From NCBI GenBank assembly GCA_017532355.1, contig JAFXJK010000052.1, positions 1-33,106 of the forward strand: 33,106 bases of DNA, read 5' to 3'. Origin of the DNA: Oscillospiraceae bacterium. Lineage in GTDB: Bacteria; Bacillota_A; Clostridia; Oscillospirales; JAAYXM01. The first letter of the stretch is position 1. Each line of letters opens with the position of its first letter. Of the stretch, positions 1-7,590 are shown piece by piece. Below the pieces are notes generated by a model. The model was not told where the DNA came from. It did not search any database and worked only from the letters and a program-made list of their open reading frames with translations. The translations under genes were made by a program, and so were the position numbers.

Positions 1-891
1 ACCACGGTCTGTGGTGATGAGCTGCTGCCATTCAGTAGCCTTGATTGTAGCGAAGTCCGGATTGAGGAGACCTTCGTCAATCATCTTGAGGCAGAACTCG
101 AGGTATTCCTTCATTGCCGGGTCGAGAGCACCGTGCTTCCACTTGCCGTCTCTTTCGCTGTAGTAGTAGCCCATTCCGTACCAGTCTGCATCCCAGCTCG
201 GAGCCTGAACGGTGAGGTTCATACCTATACCGCTTCTCATGCAGAGTGGATAGGAGTTCGGATAGAGCTTTTTGAGTTCCTTACATACCTCGTAGAGCTC
301 GTCAAAGGTTGTCGGAACCTTGAGATTGTGCTTTGCGAAGATGTCTTCACGGTAGATCCAGGCCATAACGCCTTCTGTTGTGTCACGGCCATAGGACGGT
401 GAGTAGTAGATGTTGCCGTCGGCAGACTTACGCGCCTGAACGAAGTTAGCGTAATCGTCCTCAGAGAGGGTATCAACCCACTTTGTGTAGTTCGGCATAT
501 AGTCAGCTACAGCTTCAAAAGAAACAGCTGAACCGTCAGCACCGTGTGTATCACCGAAAGACTTACCGTCTGCCGGAGCTATGTCCGGAAGGGTTTCCGG
601 GTCTGCGAACATAACTGAATACTTGGTGTAGATTTCAGAGTTCGGGATAGCGTTGATTTCAAGTGTTGCGCCAACGCCTTCTCTGATGTAATCCATAACC
701 TTCCAAGAGTCCTGATACGGCCAGCTCGGATGAGAATAGAATACAACCTTGACTACGTCGTCCTTTGTGAGCGGATCGGTATCGGATTCAATCTTTTCGA
801 TGCCGCCACGGTTTCTGCCGCCACTCGGGCAAGCAACGAGAGTGAGTGCAAGAACTGCTGCGAGAATGAGAGCTAAAATTCTTTTTTTCAC
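1..891 (-). CDS. ABC transporter extracellular solute-binding lipoprotein (family 1, sugar type), 3' end outside window
   Basis: The start is GTG at 891, because the minus strand has a strong Shine-Dalgarno (AAAGGAGG) about 9 bases upstream and the product begins with a classic lipoprotein signal peptide: MKKR, a hydrophobic stretch, then the lipobox LVAC with Cys21, followed by a Gly/Ser/Arg-rich linker. The frame stays open for 297 codons to the window edge. The mature part has the look of family 1 solute-binding proteins (SBP_bac_1), with phrases such as WIYREDIF, PTTFDELYEVCKELK and aromatic-rich segments. Such proteins capture oligosaccharides or related solutes outside the membrane for an ABC importer; the permease genes would be expected downstream, beyond position 1. 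A sigma-A promoter lies at 958-987. The substrate cannot be told from the sequence. Confidence 0.85.
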   Translation of the reverse strand, partial: MKKRILALILAAVLALTLVACPSGGRNRGGIEKIESDTDPLTKDDVVKVVFYSHPSWPYQDSWKVMDYIREGVGATLEINAIPNSEIYTKYSVMFADPETLPDIAPADGKSFGDTHGADGSAVSFEAVADYMPNYTKWVDTLSEDDYANFVQARKSADGNIYYSPSYGRDTTEGVMAWIYREDIFAKHNLKVPTTFDELYEVCKELKKLYPNSYPLCMRSGIGMNLTVQAPSWDADWYGMGYYYSERDGKWKHGALDPAMKEYLEFCLKMIDEGLLNPDFATIKATEWQQLITTDRG

Positions 892-957
892 TTTTAAATT
901 CCTCCTTTAAAATGCTATGGCAAGGGAAGGGTTGATCCTCACCATACTATTAATAAT

Positions 958-987
958 ATGATAGCATGTCAAAGAGAAAAAAGTCAA
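958..987 (-). promoter_or_regulatory. Sigma-A promoter of the solute-binding protein gene
   Basis: On the minus strand TTGACT (987-982) is separated by 18 bases from TATCAT (963-958), which is preceded by TGC, giving an extended -10 element. It lies about 65 bases upstream of the GTG start at 891. Confidence 0.6.
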
Positions 988-1017
988 TGTACTTATGGAA
1001 CATTTGCATATTAAATA

Positions 1018-1055
1018 AACGAAAAACAGCCGGAAAAATCCGGCTGTTTTTCGTT
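1018..1055 (-). terminator. Intrinsic terminator after the CapA-like gene
   Basis: Perfect inverted repeat with 16-base arms (1018-1033 and 1040-1055) and an AAAAAT loop. The GC-rich core CAGCCGG pairs with CCGGCTG, and the outer A/T tracts supply a U-run in either direction. It lies about 37 bases after the stop of the CapA-like gene, so it most likely ends that leftward transcript and insulates the solute-binding gene. Confidence 0.85.
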
Positions 1056-1091
1056 CTTAAGTTATATTGTTTTAGTCGCTTTCTTGTCGCT

Positions 1092-2384
1092 TTACAGCTG
1101 GCACTCGATGATGCCGTCATCGCGGAGTGTGAGTTTTGTGCCAAACGGTTCGGACATCTTTTTGTAGTATTCGAATATTTCAGGTGTGTGAGCCCTTCTC
1201 GGGAGACCCTGTTCTGACTTGTTGCCCTTCATGGACATTTCGACCGGCATGAAGAGAAGACGCGTGAGCTTGTTGTCCTCGTCAGTTTCCCAGTAGGGGA
1301 TTACTGCGCGGAACATACGGGGATCTTCCATAAGTCCGACAGTGAAGTTCTTTGAGCGGTTTTTGAGAAGCTCATGAACGGTTGACTGTGAAGTGAGGCC
1401 GTGCTTTGTGAAGAAGTCATCCGGAGCGGACTCAACGCTGTAAAGCTGAAGAATAAAGTCGCCGAGTGAATAGAAAATCGGGCAACCCTTGTAGATTTCG
1501 ACGGGGCGGAGAAGGTGCGGTCCGTGACCTACGATAGCGTCTGCGCCTGCATCAATGCAACGGTGAGCAAAGTCGATGAGGAACTGCGAGGGGTTTTCCT
1601 TCGCGTCGCCGCTGAGCTCGTGTGAGTGGACGGAAATCATAATGTAGTCCGCCTGGAACTTTGCCTCGTAAATAGCTTTTTCGACGCGCTTGATGTCAGC
1701 TTCGTTAATCGTTGTGACAACTTTTGCGGTTTCGCCTGCTTTGAACTTCAGTGAGCCAAACTCTGCCTCGTCCGGAGCAAGCTCTGCATAGTAGCCTTCC
1801 TTGCGGATGATTTCTGTTGCAACGTTGATATTTGTATCTTTGGCGATACGCTTTATAATGTCGAGGTCCTCCTGCGGAAGCTCAACATAGCTTTCCTTGC
1901 GAAGTCCGTTGATGCCCGGGCGTCCGGGATAGAGCGGAGACTGCTCGCCTGCCATCATCGGAGCATTAAAGGTAGAGTTTACGGCGATAAGTGCAACGCG
2001 TCCGTTCTTTGTCTCAAGATAACGCGGTGCAGCAGCTGCTGCGAGGTTTCTGCCGACGCCTGCGTGGACAAGTCCGCTTTCCTCAACTGCCTTGAGAGTT
2101 GTTTCAAGACCGCCGTAAGAAAAGTCGAGAACGTGGTTGTTGTTGAAGCTTGTCATATTGAAACCAAGCTTCTTGAGGTCGTCAAGAACTTCGGGGTTTG
2201 TGCGGATGTATGTACCGCCGCTGAACTGAGAAGCACAGGTTGTTCCCTCGTGGTTGAGGGTGGTTTCAAGGTTGAAGAAGCGGGCATCGCCCTGCTCGAT
2301 AAACGGTGTGAGCTCTGAATAACCTTCATAATCAGGATAAATCCTTTTCTGGATGATTGCATCTCCTGCTGCTGTAAATTTCAT
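1092..2384 (-). CDS. CapA-like metallophosphatase (PGA_cap family)
   Basis: A 430-residue protein of the CapA/PgsA group, which has a calcineurin-like metallophosphatase fold. Visible motifs are GDAII (7-11), FFNLETTL (36-43), the NNNH metal-ligand motif (81-84), SVHSHE (251-256), GHGPH (286-290) and SLGDF (306-310), in the order expected for the family. Family members are linked to poly-gamma-glutamate capsule synthesis, but many clostridial homologues stand alone and have unknown substrates. No pgsB/C homologues are visible here and there is no signal peptide or N-terminal membrane anchor, unlike PgsA, so a cytosolic phosphoesterase role is more likely than capsule assembly. The start is supported by the CGGAGG site about 9 bases upstream. 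A terminator follows at 1018-1055. Confidence 0.85.
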   Translation of the reverse strand: MKFTAAGDAIIQKRIYPDYEGYSELTPFIEQGDARFFNLETTLNHEGTTCASQFSGGTYIRTNPEVLDDLKKLGFNMTSFNNNHVLDFSYGGLETTLKAVEESGLVHAGVGRNLAAAAAPRYLETKNGRVALIAVNSTFNAPMMAGEQSPLYPGRPGINGLRKESYVELPQEDLDIIKRIAKDTNINVATEIIRKEGYYAELAPDEAEFGSLKFKAGETAKVVTTINEADIKRVEKAIYEAKFQADYIMISVHSHELSGDAKENPSQFLIDFAHRCIDAGADAIVGHGPHLLRPVEIYKGCPIFYSLGDFILQLYSVESAPDDFFTKHGLTSQSTVHELLKNRSKNFTVGLMEDPRMFRAVIPYWETDEDNKLTRLLFMPVEMSMKGNKSEQGLPRRAHTPEIFEYYKKMSEPFGTKLTLRDDGIIECQL

Positions 2385-2420
2385 TTTTTATTCCTCCGTT
2401 TATTATATATATATATAAAA

Positions 2421-2457
2421 TATGCATAACCGTCGGAAAAACCTTGAGTTATGCATA
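2421..2457 (-). terminator. 10-bp inverted repeat between acp and the CapA-like gene: terminator or operator
   Basis: Perfect arms (2421-2430 and 2448-2457, TATGCATAAC and its complement) enclose 17 bases. Read on the minus strand, it follows the acp stop by 9 bases and is followed by TTTTATATATA, so it could terminate acp. It also lies just upstream of a TATAAT (2402-2407) placed to serve the CapA-like gene, so it could equally be an operator. The stem is AT-rich and the tail is not a clean U-run. Confidence 0.45.
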
Positions 2458-2466
2458 CTGTAAAGA

Positions 2467-2697
2467 CTATTTTGTGTTTGCGTCAATATAATTTACGACG
2501 TCGCCAACCGTTTTGAAAAGGTGAGCGTCGCTGTCCTTGATGGTGATGTCAAATTCTTCCTCGACAGTCATCATAAGCTCGACCATATCAAGAGAATCAG
2601 CACCGAGATCCTCCGTTATGCTTGTGTTTTCGTTTATTGTGGACGGGTCAATATCAAGCTGCGCTTCGATAATGTTTTTTAAAGCATCGAGAGTCAT
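2467..2697 (-). CDS. acpP: Acyl carrier protein
   Basis: A 76-residue acidic protein with the phosphopantetheine attachment motif GADSLD (Ser35 is the modified residue), followed by MVELMMTVEEEF, typical of fatty-acid-synthesis ACPs in length and sequence. It carries growing acyl chains for type II fatty acid synthesis in the cytosol. The start at 2697 is chosen over an upstream in-frame ATG at 2742 because AGGAGG lies 8 bases before it and the family's N-terminus begins here; the upstream ATG falls almost on the promoter. It has its own extended -10 promoter (2733-2761). No fab genes are adjacent. Its upstream neighbour is a cysteine desulfurase 79 bases away. Confidence 0.95.
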   Translation of the reverse strand: MTLDALKNIIEAQLDIDPSTINENTSITEDLGADSLDMVELMMTVEEEFDITIKDSDAHLFKTVGDVVNYIDANTK

Positions 2698-2732
2698 AGG
2701 GGTTACCTCCTGAATTTGTTTGGTATATCCGT

Positions 2733-2761
2733 ATAATAGCATTATTAGGCAATTTTTGCAA
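2733..2761 (-). promoter_or_regulatory. Sigma-A promoter of acp
   Basis: On the minus strand TTGCAA (2761-2756), a 17-base spacer and TATTAT (2738-2733) preceded by TGC (extended -10). Transcription would begin about 30 bases before the acp ATG at 2697, which argues against the longer reading frame. Confidence 0.7.
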
Positions 2762-2776
2762 TAGTAAATTTAAAAA

Positions 2777-3889
2777 TTAGATAAGTTTTTCTCGTGCCGA
2801 GTCGATGAATCTGCCGACCTCTTCTTCTGTTGAAAAACGGGAGAGGCTTATGCGGACGGCACTTCCGATAAGGTGATCGGGAACACCGAGAGCCCGGAGA
2901 ACGTGGCTCTTTTTGCCACGGCTGCAGGCAGAGCCTGCGGAAACGTAGATCTCGCCCTCCTCAAGAAGACGCATAATCACTTCGCTCGGGTATTTTGAAA
3001 AAGCGACACTTAAAATGTGTGGTGCGCGCTCTCTTGGTGCGAAGACGTGGACACCCGGAAGAAGCTCAAGGGAGGATATCAGCTTTTCCGTGAGCTCTCT
3101 CATGCGCCCGGAGCTTTCGGAAAGGTCTTTCACAGCCGCGCGTACGGCAACTTCAAATGCCGCAATCTGAGCTACTGCTTCCGTGCCGGAGCGAAGACCG
3201 CCCTCCTGACCGCCGCCGAGAAGCTGAGGTGCGAGCCGCACGCCGTTTCTTATGTATATCGCGCCGATGCCCTTCGGAGCGTGGATTTTGTGACCGCTTA
3301 TTGAGATTATATCCGCACCGTAGCGGCGTGTGTCAATCGGAATCTTTCCGAATGCCTGGACTGCGTCGGTGTGGATGAGTGTCTCGCGGTTTTTTATATG
3401 TACAGCCTTTGCGATCGCGGAGATGTCCATAACACTGCCGACTTCGTTGTTTACACTCATTACGGATACGAGGAAGGTGTCCTCACGAACTGCCTCTGCA
3501 ACGTCGGCAGGCAGCACCACGCCATCCGGTCGAGGCTCGATATATGTGACCTCGAAGCCCTGCGATTCAAGACGCTTTGCACACTCAAGCACCGACGGAT
3601 GCTCAAATGTTGTCGTTATAAAATGCTTTTTCTTTCCGCTTCTTGCGGCAGCACCGAAGATTGCGAGGTTGTTGCTCTCACTTCCGCACGAGGTGAAGAA
3701 AATCTCGCGAGGCGAGCAGTGAAGAGAAGCCGCAACAGTTTCCTTCGCGGATTTAACGAGCTTTTCGGCACTGATACCAAGTCCGTGCAGTGAAGACGGG
3801 TTCCCGAAGTTTTCGCACATTGCTGAAACTGCCGCATCCGCCGCCTCGGGAAGAACGCAGGTTGTAGAAGCATTGTCAAAATAAATCAT
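2777..3889 (-). CDS. Cysteine desulfurase, NifS/IscS family
   Basis: A 370-residue PLP enzyme that takes sulfur from cysteine for Fe-S clusters or tRNA thiolation. Visible landmarks are the start YFDNAST, EHPS with His97 stacking on PLP, HTDAVQ with Asp175, SGHK with Lys201 forming the Schiff base, the RSGT motif at 233-236, and the catalytic loop SAGSACSRG with Cys322. Length and motif order are normal for the family. No iscU, thiI or mnmA gene is adjacent, so its sulfur acceptor cannot be read from context. The start is supported by AGGGAGA upstream. A TATAAT at 3917-3922 (minus strand) could be its -10, but the -35 is poor. It is divergent from the EamA gene. Confidence 0.93.
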   Translation of the reverse strand: MIYFDNASTTCVLPEAADAAVSAMCENFGNPSSLHGLGISAEKLVKSAKETVAASLHCSPREIFFTSCGSESNNLAIFGAAARSGKKKHFITTTFEHPSVLECAKRLESQGFEVTYIEPRPDGVVLPADVAEAVREDTFLVSVMSVNNEVGSVMDISAIAKAVHIKNRETLIHTDAVQAFGKIPIDTRRYGADIISISGHKIHAPKGIGAIYIRNGVRLAPQLLGGGQEGGLRSGTEAVAQIAAFEVAVRAAVKDLSESSGRMRELTEKLISSLELLPGVHVFAPRERAPHILSVAFSKYPSEVIMRLLEEGEIYVSAGSACSRGKKSHVLRALGVPDHLIGSAVRISLSRFSTEEEVGRFIDSAREKLI

Positions 3890-3964
3890 AGTTATCTCCC
3901 TAACATGTTATGACAATATTATAAAGTATTTTGAAAAATAATTCCACCCCTTTGTACAAAAATC

Positions 3965-3993
3965 TTGTAAGATAGGGTGATTTGTGCTATAAT
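3965..3993 (+). promoter_or_regulatory. Sigma-A promoter of the EamA transporter gene
   Basis: TTGTAA (3965-3970), 17-base spacer, TATAAT (3988-3993) preceded by TGC. The expected transcription start is near 4000, which rules out an in-frame ATG at 4002 as a useful start. Confidence 0.75.
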
Positions 3994-4037
3994 GTTCCTG
4001 TTTGTTTGAAAATGTCATAAACAGAAGGAAAAGTGTT

Positions 4038-4916
4038 ATGAAAAAAGCGTTTATTTACATAGTTTTTGCAGGGCTTCTTTGGGGAAGTTCGGGAATATTC
4101 GTTCATTTTCTTGAACCGTTCGGCTTTTCTTCGATGCAGATGACGCTCGGAAGAGAGCTGAGTGCGGCGATTGCAATGGTAGCATATATTTTCTTCTCAA
4201 ACAGAAAGCTTTTCCGCGCAAGCTTCGGAGAGATAGCACTCTATGCGATGAGCGGTATTTCGATGTTTCTCGCCGCGGCATTCTATTACAGAGCGATGCA
4301 AATAACCTCGGTTTCAACGGCGGTTGTGCTTATGTACACCTCGCCCGTGTTTATCATGGTTTATTCAATTGCGTTTTTCGGCGAGAAGCTTACACCGATG
4401 AAAACCGTTGCCGTCGTTGCAATGCTTGTCGGATGTGGGCTCGTCTCCGGAATCGTTTCGGGCTTCAGCATTAACCTGGTCGGATTCTTTTACGGTATCG
4501 GCGCAGGCCTTGCATACAGCATGTATAACATAGTTACAAAAATTGAGATGCGAAAGCAATGCGACCCCAAAACTGCGACAGTGTATTGCTTTATGTTTGC
4601 GGCGATTTCTGCACTTATTGTTTCAAAACCGTGGCAGGCAGCAGAGATTATCGCAGACCATCCCGTGGGTGGACTTTTGCTTGTTGCCTGCGGTGTGTGT
4701 ACCTGCGTAATACCGTACTTTATCTACACTCTTGCGCTTCGCGCTATTCCTGCAGGAACGGCGGCGTCTCTCGGTATTATCGAGCCTATGGCGGCAACAC
4801 TCTACAGTGTTCTGTTCCTCGGTGAGCGGCTTGACATTTTCGCAATTTGCGGAATCGTTCTTATTCTCGGATCAGTCCTGGTATTAAGTCGGGAAAAGCC
4901 TGAAAAACAGCAATAG
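4038..4916 (+). CDS. EamA-family (DMT superfamily) metabolite exporter
   Basis: A 292-residue, very hydrophobic protein with about ten membrane segments arranged as two EamA repeats (roughly residues 5-135 and 150-285). Typical features are the opening LLWGSSGIFVHFL, the end of the first repeat SPVFIMVYSIAFFGEKLTPMK, and the matching end of the second repeat IEPMAATLYSVLFLGERLD. These proteins move amino acids, sugars or metabolites across the inner membrane, usually outward; the substrate here is unknown. ATG 4038 is preferred over ATG 4002 because AGAAGGA precedes it and 4002 lies at the predicted transcription start. No terminator separates it from purA, although purA has its own promoter. 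Confidence 0.88.
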   Translation: MKKAFIYIVFAGLLWGSSGIFVHFLEPFGFSSMQMTLGRELSAAIAMVAYIFFSNRKLFRASFGEIALYAMSGISMFLAAAFYYRAMQITSVSTAVVLMYTSPVFIMVYSIAFFGEKLTPMKTVAVVAMLVGCGLVSGIVSGFSINLVGFFYGIGAGLAYSMYNIVTKIEMRKQCDPKTATVYCFMFAAISALIVSKPWQAAEIIADHPVGGLLLVACGVCTCVIPYFIYTLALRAIPAGTAASLGIIEPMAATLYSVLFLGERLDIFAICGIVLILGSVLVLSREKPEKQQ

Positions 4917-4921
4917 TTTTG

Positions 4922-4950
4922 TTGCCAAAGAAATACTTTTGTGATATAAT
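4922..4950 (+). promoter_or_regulatory. Sigma-A promoter of purA
   Basis: TTGCCA (4922-4927), exactly 17 bases, then TATAAT (4945-4950). The leader is only about 25 bases, too short for a purine riboswitch. Confidence 0.75.
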
Positions 4951-4982
4951 AACCGGTGGAAATAAATAAGGAGGTCTTTAAT

Positions 4983-6257
4983 ATGTCCGGAAAGGTTGTT
5001 CTCGGTGCTCAGTGGGGCGACGAGGGAAAAGGTAAATTTATAGATATTTTTGCATCGGAGGCAGACGTTGTCGTTCGTTCACAGGGCGGAAACAACGCAG
5101 GCCACACCGTAATCGTTGGGGAGAATGTGTATAAGCTTCATCTCATCCCGTCAGGCATTTTATATCCGAAGACCATGAACGTTGTCGGCGCAGGTGTTGT
5201 TCTTGACCCGAAGGTTGTTCTCGCGGAGATGGACGAGCTTGCCTTAAAGGGAGCGGCTCTTGATAATCTTTTTATCGACGAGCGTACACACGTCATTATG
5301 CCGTGGCACATTGAGCAGGACGGTCTTGAAGAGTCCGCTCGCGGCAAGGGCGACATCGGCACAACAAAGAAGGGCATCGGCCCGTGTTATATGGATAAGG
5401 CACAGCGCGTCGGTATCCGCATGCATGACTTTATTTCAAAAGAAAAATTTGCCGCCGCTGTACGCCGCGTCGGCGAAATGAAGAATAAGCTTTTTGTTAA
5501 CTACTACGGCTCAAAGGCTCTTGACCTTGATGCAATCATCGAGGAATACAGCGTATATGCAGAGCGCCTTGCACCGTACGTCCGCGATACAAGCGTTATG
5601 GTATATGACGCTATCAAGGCAGGAAAGAAGGTCCTCTTTGAAGGAGCTCAGGGAACTCTCCTTGATATAGATATGGGTACATACCCGTACGTTACGTCCT
5701 CTCACCCGGTATCCGGTGGCGTATGCGTCGGCGCAGGTATCGGCCCGACTTGCATCGATGAAATCGTAGGTATCTTTAAAGGCTACACAACACGCGTAGG
5801 TAAAGGCCCGTTCCCGACAGAGCTTGACGACGAAATCGGCGAATATATCCGTCAGGCAGGCTTTGAGTTCGGCGTTACAACAGGCCGCGCTCGCAGAACG
5901 GGCTGGTTTGACGCTGTTATGGCAAGATACGCAGTCCGCGTAAACGGTCTTACATCCATTGTTATCAACAAGATTGACCCGCTTCGCGGTCTTGATAAAA
6001 TCAAGCTTTGTGTAGCTTACGAAAAGGATGGCAAGATTGTAAATGACTTCCCGGCAGACCTTGACGAGCTTGCAAAGTGCACTCCGGTTTATGAGGAGTT
6101 TGACGGCTTTGACGAGGATATCTCAAACGTCAGAAAGTATGAGGACTTCCCTGAGAGCATCAAGACATACATCGAAGCTGTCGAGAAGGCTTGCGGATGT
6201 CCGGTATCCATTATCGGTGTAGGCCCTGACCGCGAGCAGATAGTATATAAAAATTAG
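4983..6257 (+). CDS. purA: Adenylosuccinate synthetase
   Basis: A 424-residue cytosolic enzyme that joins IMP and aspartate using GTP, the first committed step from IMP to AMP. The glycine-rich GTP loop GDEGKGK (12-18) contains the catalytic Asp13, and GGNNAGHT contains His41, both as in the E. coli enzyme. Other signature segments are KGIGPCYMDKAQRVGIRMHD, FEGAQGTLLDIDMGTYPYVTSS, TRVGKGPFPTEL and TTGRARRTGWFD. ATG 4983 follows AAGGAGG by 8 bases and gives the standard N-terminus; an in-frame ATG at 4956 is rejected. The wecC-like gene follows after 19 bases without a terminator, so the two are probably co-transcribed. Confidence 0.98.
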   Translation: MSGKVVLGAQWGDEGKGKFIDIFASEADVVVRSQGGNNAGHTVIVGENVYKLHLIPSGILYPKTMNVVGAGVVLDPKVVLAEMDELALKGAALDNLFIDERTHVIMPWHIEQDGLEESARGKGDIGTTKKGIGPCYMDKAQRVGIRMHDFISKEKFAAAVRRVGEMKNKLFVNYYGSKALDLDAIIEEYSVYAERLAPYVRDTSVMVYDAIKAGKKVLFEGAQGTLLDIDMGTYPYVTSSHPVSGGVCVGAGIGPTCIDEIVGIFKGYTTRVGKGPFPTELDDEIGEYIRQAGFEFGVTTGRARRTGWFDAVMARYAVRVNGLTSIVINKIDPLRGLDKIKLCVAYEKDGKIVNDFPADLDELAKCTPVYEEFDGFDEDISNVRKYEDFPESIKTYIEAVEKACGCPVSIIGVGPDREQIVYKN

Positions 6258-6276
6258 TTTTTAAGAGGTGGAGAAA

Positions 6277-7503
6277 ATGTCAAAGATAAATGTCGTAGGT
6301 CTCGGTTATATCGGTCTTCCTACTGCGCTTATGTTTGCATCACACGGTGTTGAGGTTGTCGGTACAGACTATAACAAGGAGCTTGTCGCAACGCTCAACG
6401 AAGGAAAAACCACATTCGAGGAAAAAGGACTCGAAGAGCTTTTTAACGCAGCACTTCGTGGGGGAATAAAGTTCACGACGGAGTATATTGCGACGGACGT
6501 TTACATCGTCTCCGTTCCGACTCCGTATGATAAGGCGAGCAAGAAGATTGATGCGAAGTACGTCGTAAGTGCGGTCAGGAGCGTTATGGATGTTTGCCCA
6601 AAGGGCGCAACTGTCGTTATAGAGTCCACCGTTTCTCCCGGCACAATTGACCGCTTTGTCCGTCCCGTTATCGAAGAAAACGGATTTGTAATTGGCAAGG
6701 ACATCAACCTCGTTCACGCTCCGGAGAGAATTATACCGGGCAATATGGTTTACGAGCTTGAGCACAATTCGCGAACAATCGGTGCTGATTCAAAGGAAAT
6801 CGGTGAGAAGATAAAGTCGCTCTATGCTTCCTTCTGCAAGGGTGAAATCGTCGTTACGGATATCCGTACTGCGGAGATGTCAAAGGTTGTTGAGAACACC
6901 TTCCGCGACATCAACATCGCTTTTGCAAACGAGCTTGCAAAAATCTGCAGAAGCGATAATATGGATGTTTATGAAATTATCCGTATTGCCAACAAGCATC
7001 CGAGAGTTAATATTCTCTCGCCCGGCCCCGGTGTCGGTGGTCACTGTATCTCAGTTGATCCGTGGTTCCTTGTTGGAGACTATCCCGGTCTTGCAAACAT
7101 CATTCTCGCAGCGCGTAAGATAAACGATTCTATGCCGGAATTTGTTCTTGACCGCATCCACGAGATTATGGAGGAGAACGGAATCACCGATATCTCAAGA
7201 GTAGGTCTTTACGGTCTCACATATAAAGAAGACGTTGATGACGTCCGCGAGAGTCCTGCACTCCAGATGCTTGAGAGTATGAAGCGTCACCTCGGTGCGA
7301 CGGTATGCGCGTACGACCCGTTCGTCAAGACGCGCCTCTGTGACGGTCAGGTTTTTGACTATGACGAGTTCCTTTCTAAAGTCGATTTAGTCGTTATCCT
7401 TACCGCTCACACCCACATTAAGGAAAATGCAAAGAGCCTTGAAGGAAAGATTGTTTTTGATACGAAGAACATCATTTCAGGCGAGAAGGTTTACAAGTTA
7501 TAG
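6277..7503 (+). CDS. wecC: UDP-glucose/GDP-mannose dehydrogenase family; closest in motif to UDP-ManNAc dehydrogenase (WecC)
   Basis: A 408-residue NAD-dependent enzyme that oxidises the C6 alcohol of a nucleotide sugar to a uronic acid in two steps. GLGYIGLP (8-15) is the NAD loop, EMSKVVENTFRDINIAFANE (200-219) holds the catalytic Lys203 and Asn207, and GVGGHCISVDPWF has the catalytic Cys257. The CISVDPWF form resembles WecC more than UDP-glucose dehydrogenase, so UDP-ManNAc is the likely substrate, by inference. ATG 6277 follows AAGAGGTGG; the earlier GTG at 6268 is part of that site. It shares the purA transcript and ends at a strong terminator. No WecB epimerase or glycosyltransferase is nearby. 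Confidence 0.88.
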   Translation: MSKINVVGLGYIGLPTALMFASHGVEVVGTDYNKELVATLNEGKTTFEEKGLEELFNAALRGGIKFTTEYIATDVYIVSVPTPYDKASKKIDAKYVVSAVRSVMDVCPKGATVVIESTVSPGTIDRFVRPVIEENGFVIGKDINLVHAPERIIPGNMVYELEHNSRTIGADSKEIGEKIKSLYASFCKGEIVVTDIRTAEMSKVVENTFRDINIAFANELAKICRSDNMDVYEIIRIANKHPRVNILSPGPGVGGHCISVDPWFLVGDYPGLANIILAARKINDSMPEFVLDRIHEIMEENGITDISRVGLYGLTYKEDVDDVRESPALQMLESMKRHLGATVCAYDPFVKTRLCDGQVFDYDEFLSKVDLVVILTAHTHIKENAKSLEGKIVFDTKNIISGEKVYKL

Positions 7504-7511
7504 TAATAATG

Positions 7512-7541
7512 AAAACCACGCGATTATCATCGCGTGGTTTT
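7512..7541 (+). terminator. Intrinsic terminator of purA-wecC
   Basis: Perfect 13-base arms AAAACCACGCGAT (7512-7524) and its complement (7529-7541) with a TATC loop and T-rich 3' arm, 8 bases after the wecC stop. A second hairpin follows at 7554-7590. Confidence 0.9.
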
Positions 7542-7553
7542 CTCTATACAACA

Positions 7554-7590
7554 AAAAAGAATCCGCAGTTAAGCACTGCGGATTCTTTTT
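7554..7590. terminator. Bidirectional terminator overlapping the 3' end of the YihY gene
   Basis: Perfect 16-base arms (7554-7569 and 7575-7590) with a TAAGC loop and a T-run on either strand. On the minus strand one arm encodes the last residues of the YihY protein (KRIRS) and the stop codon lies in the loop region (7571-7569). On the plus strand it backs up the wecC terminator. Confidence 0.88.

Noticed and set aside
892..1091. RNA gene or small protein in the longest gap
   Set aside because: The gap holds the promoter of the solute-binding gene and the CapA-side terminator; the open frames there are low-complexity and lack ribosome sites.
4917..4982. Purine riboswitch before purA
   Set aside because: The expected leader is about 30 bases, too short, and has no aptamer core.
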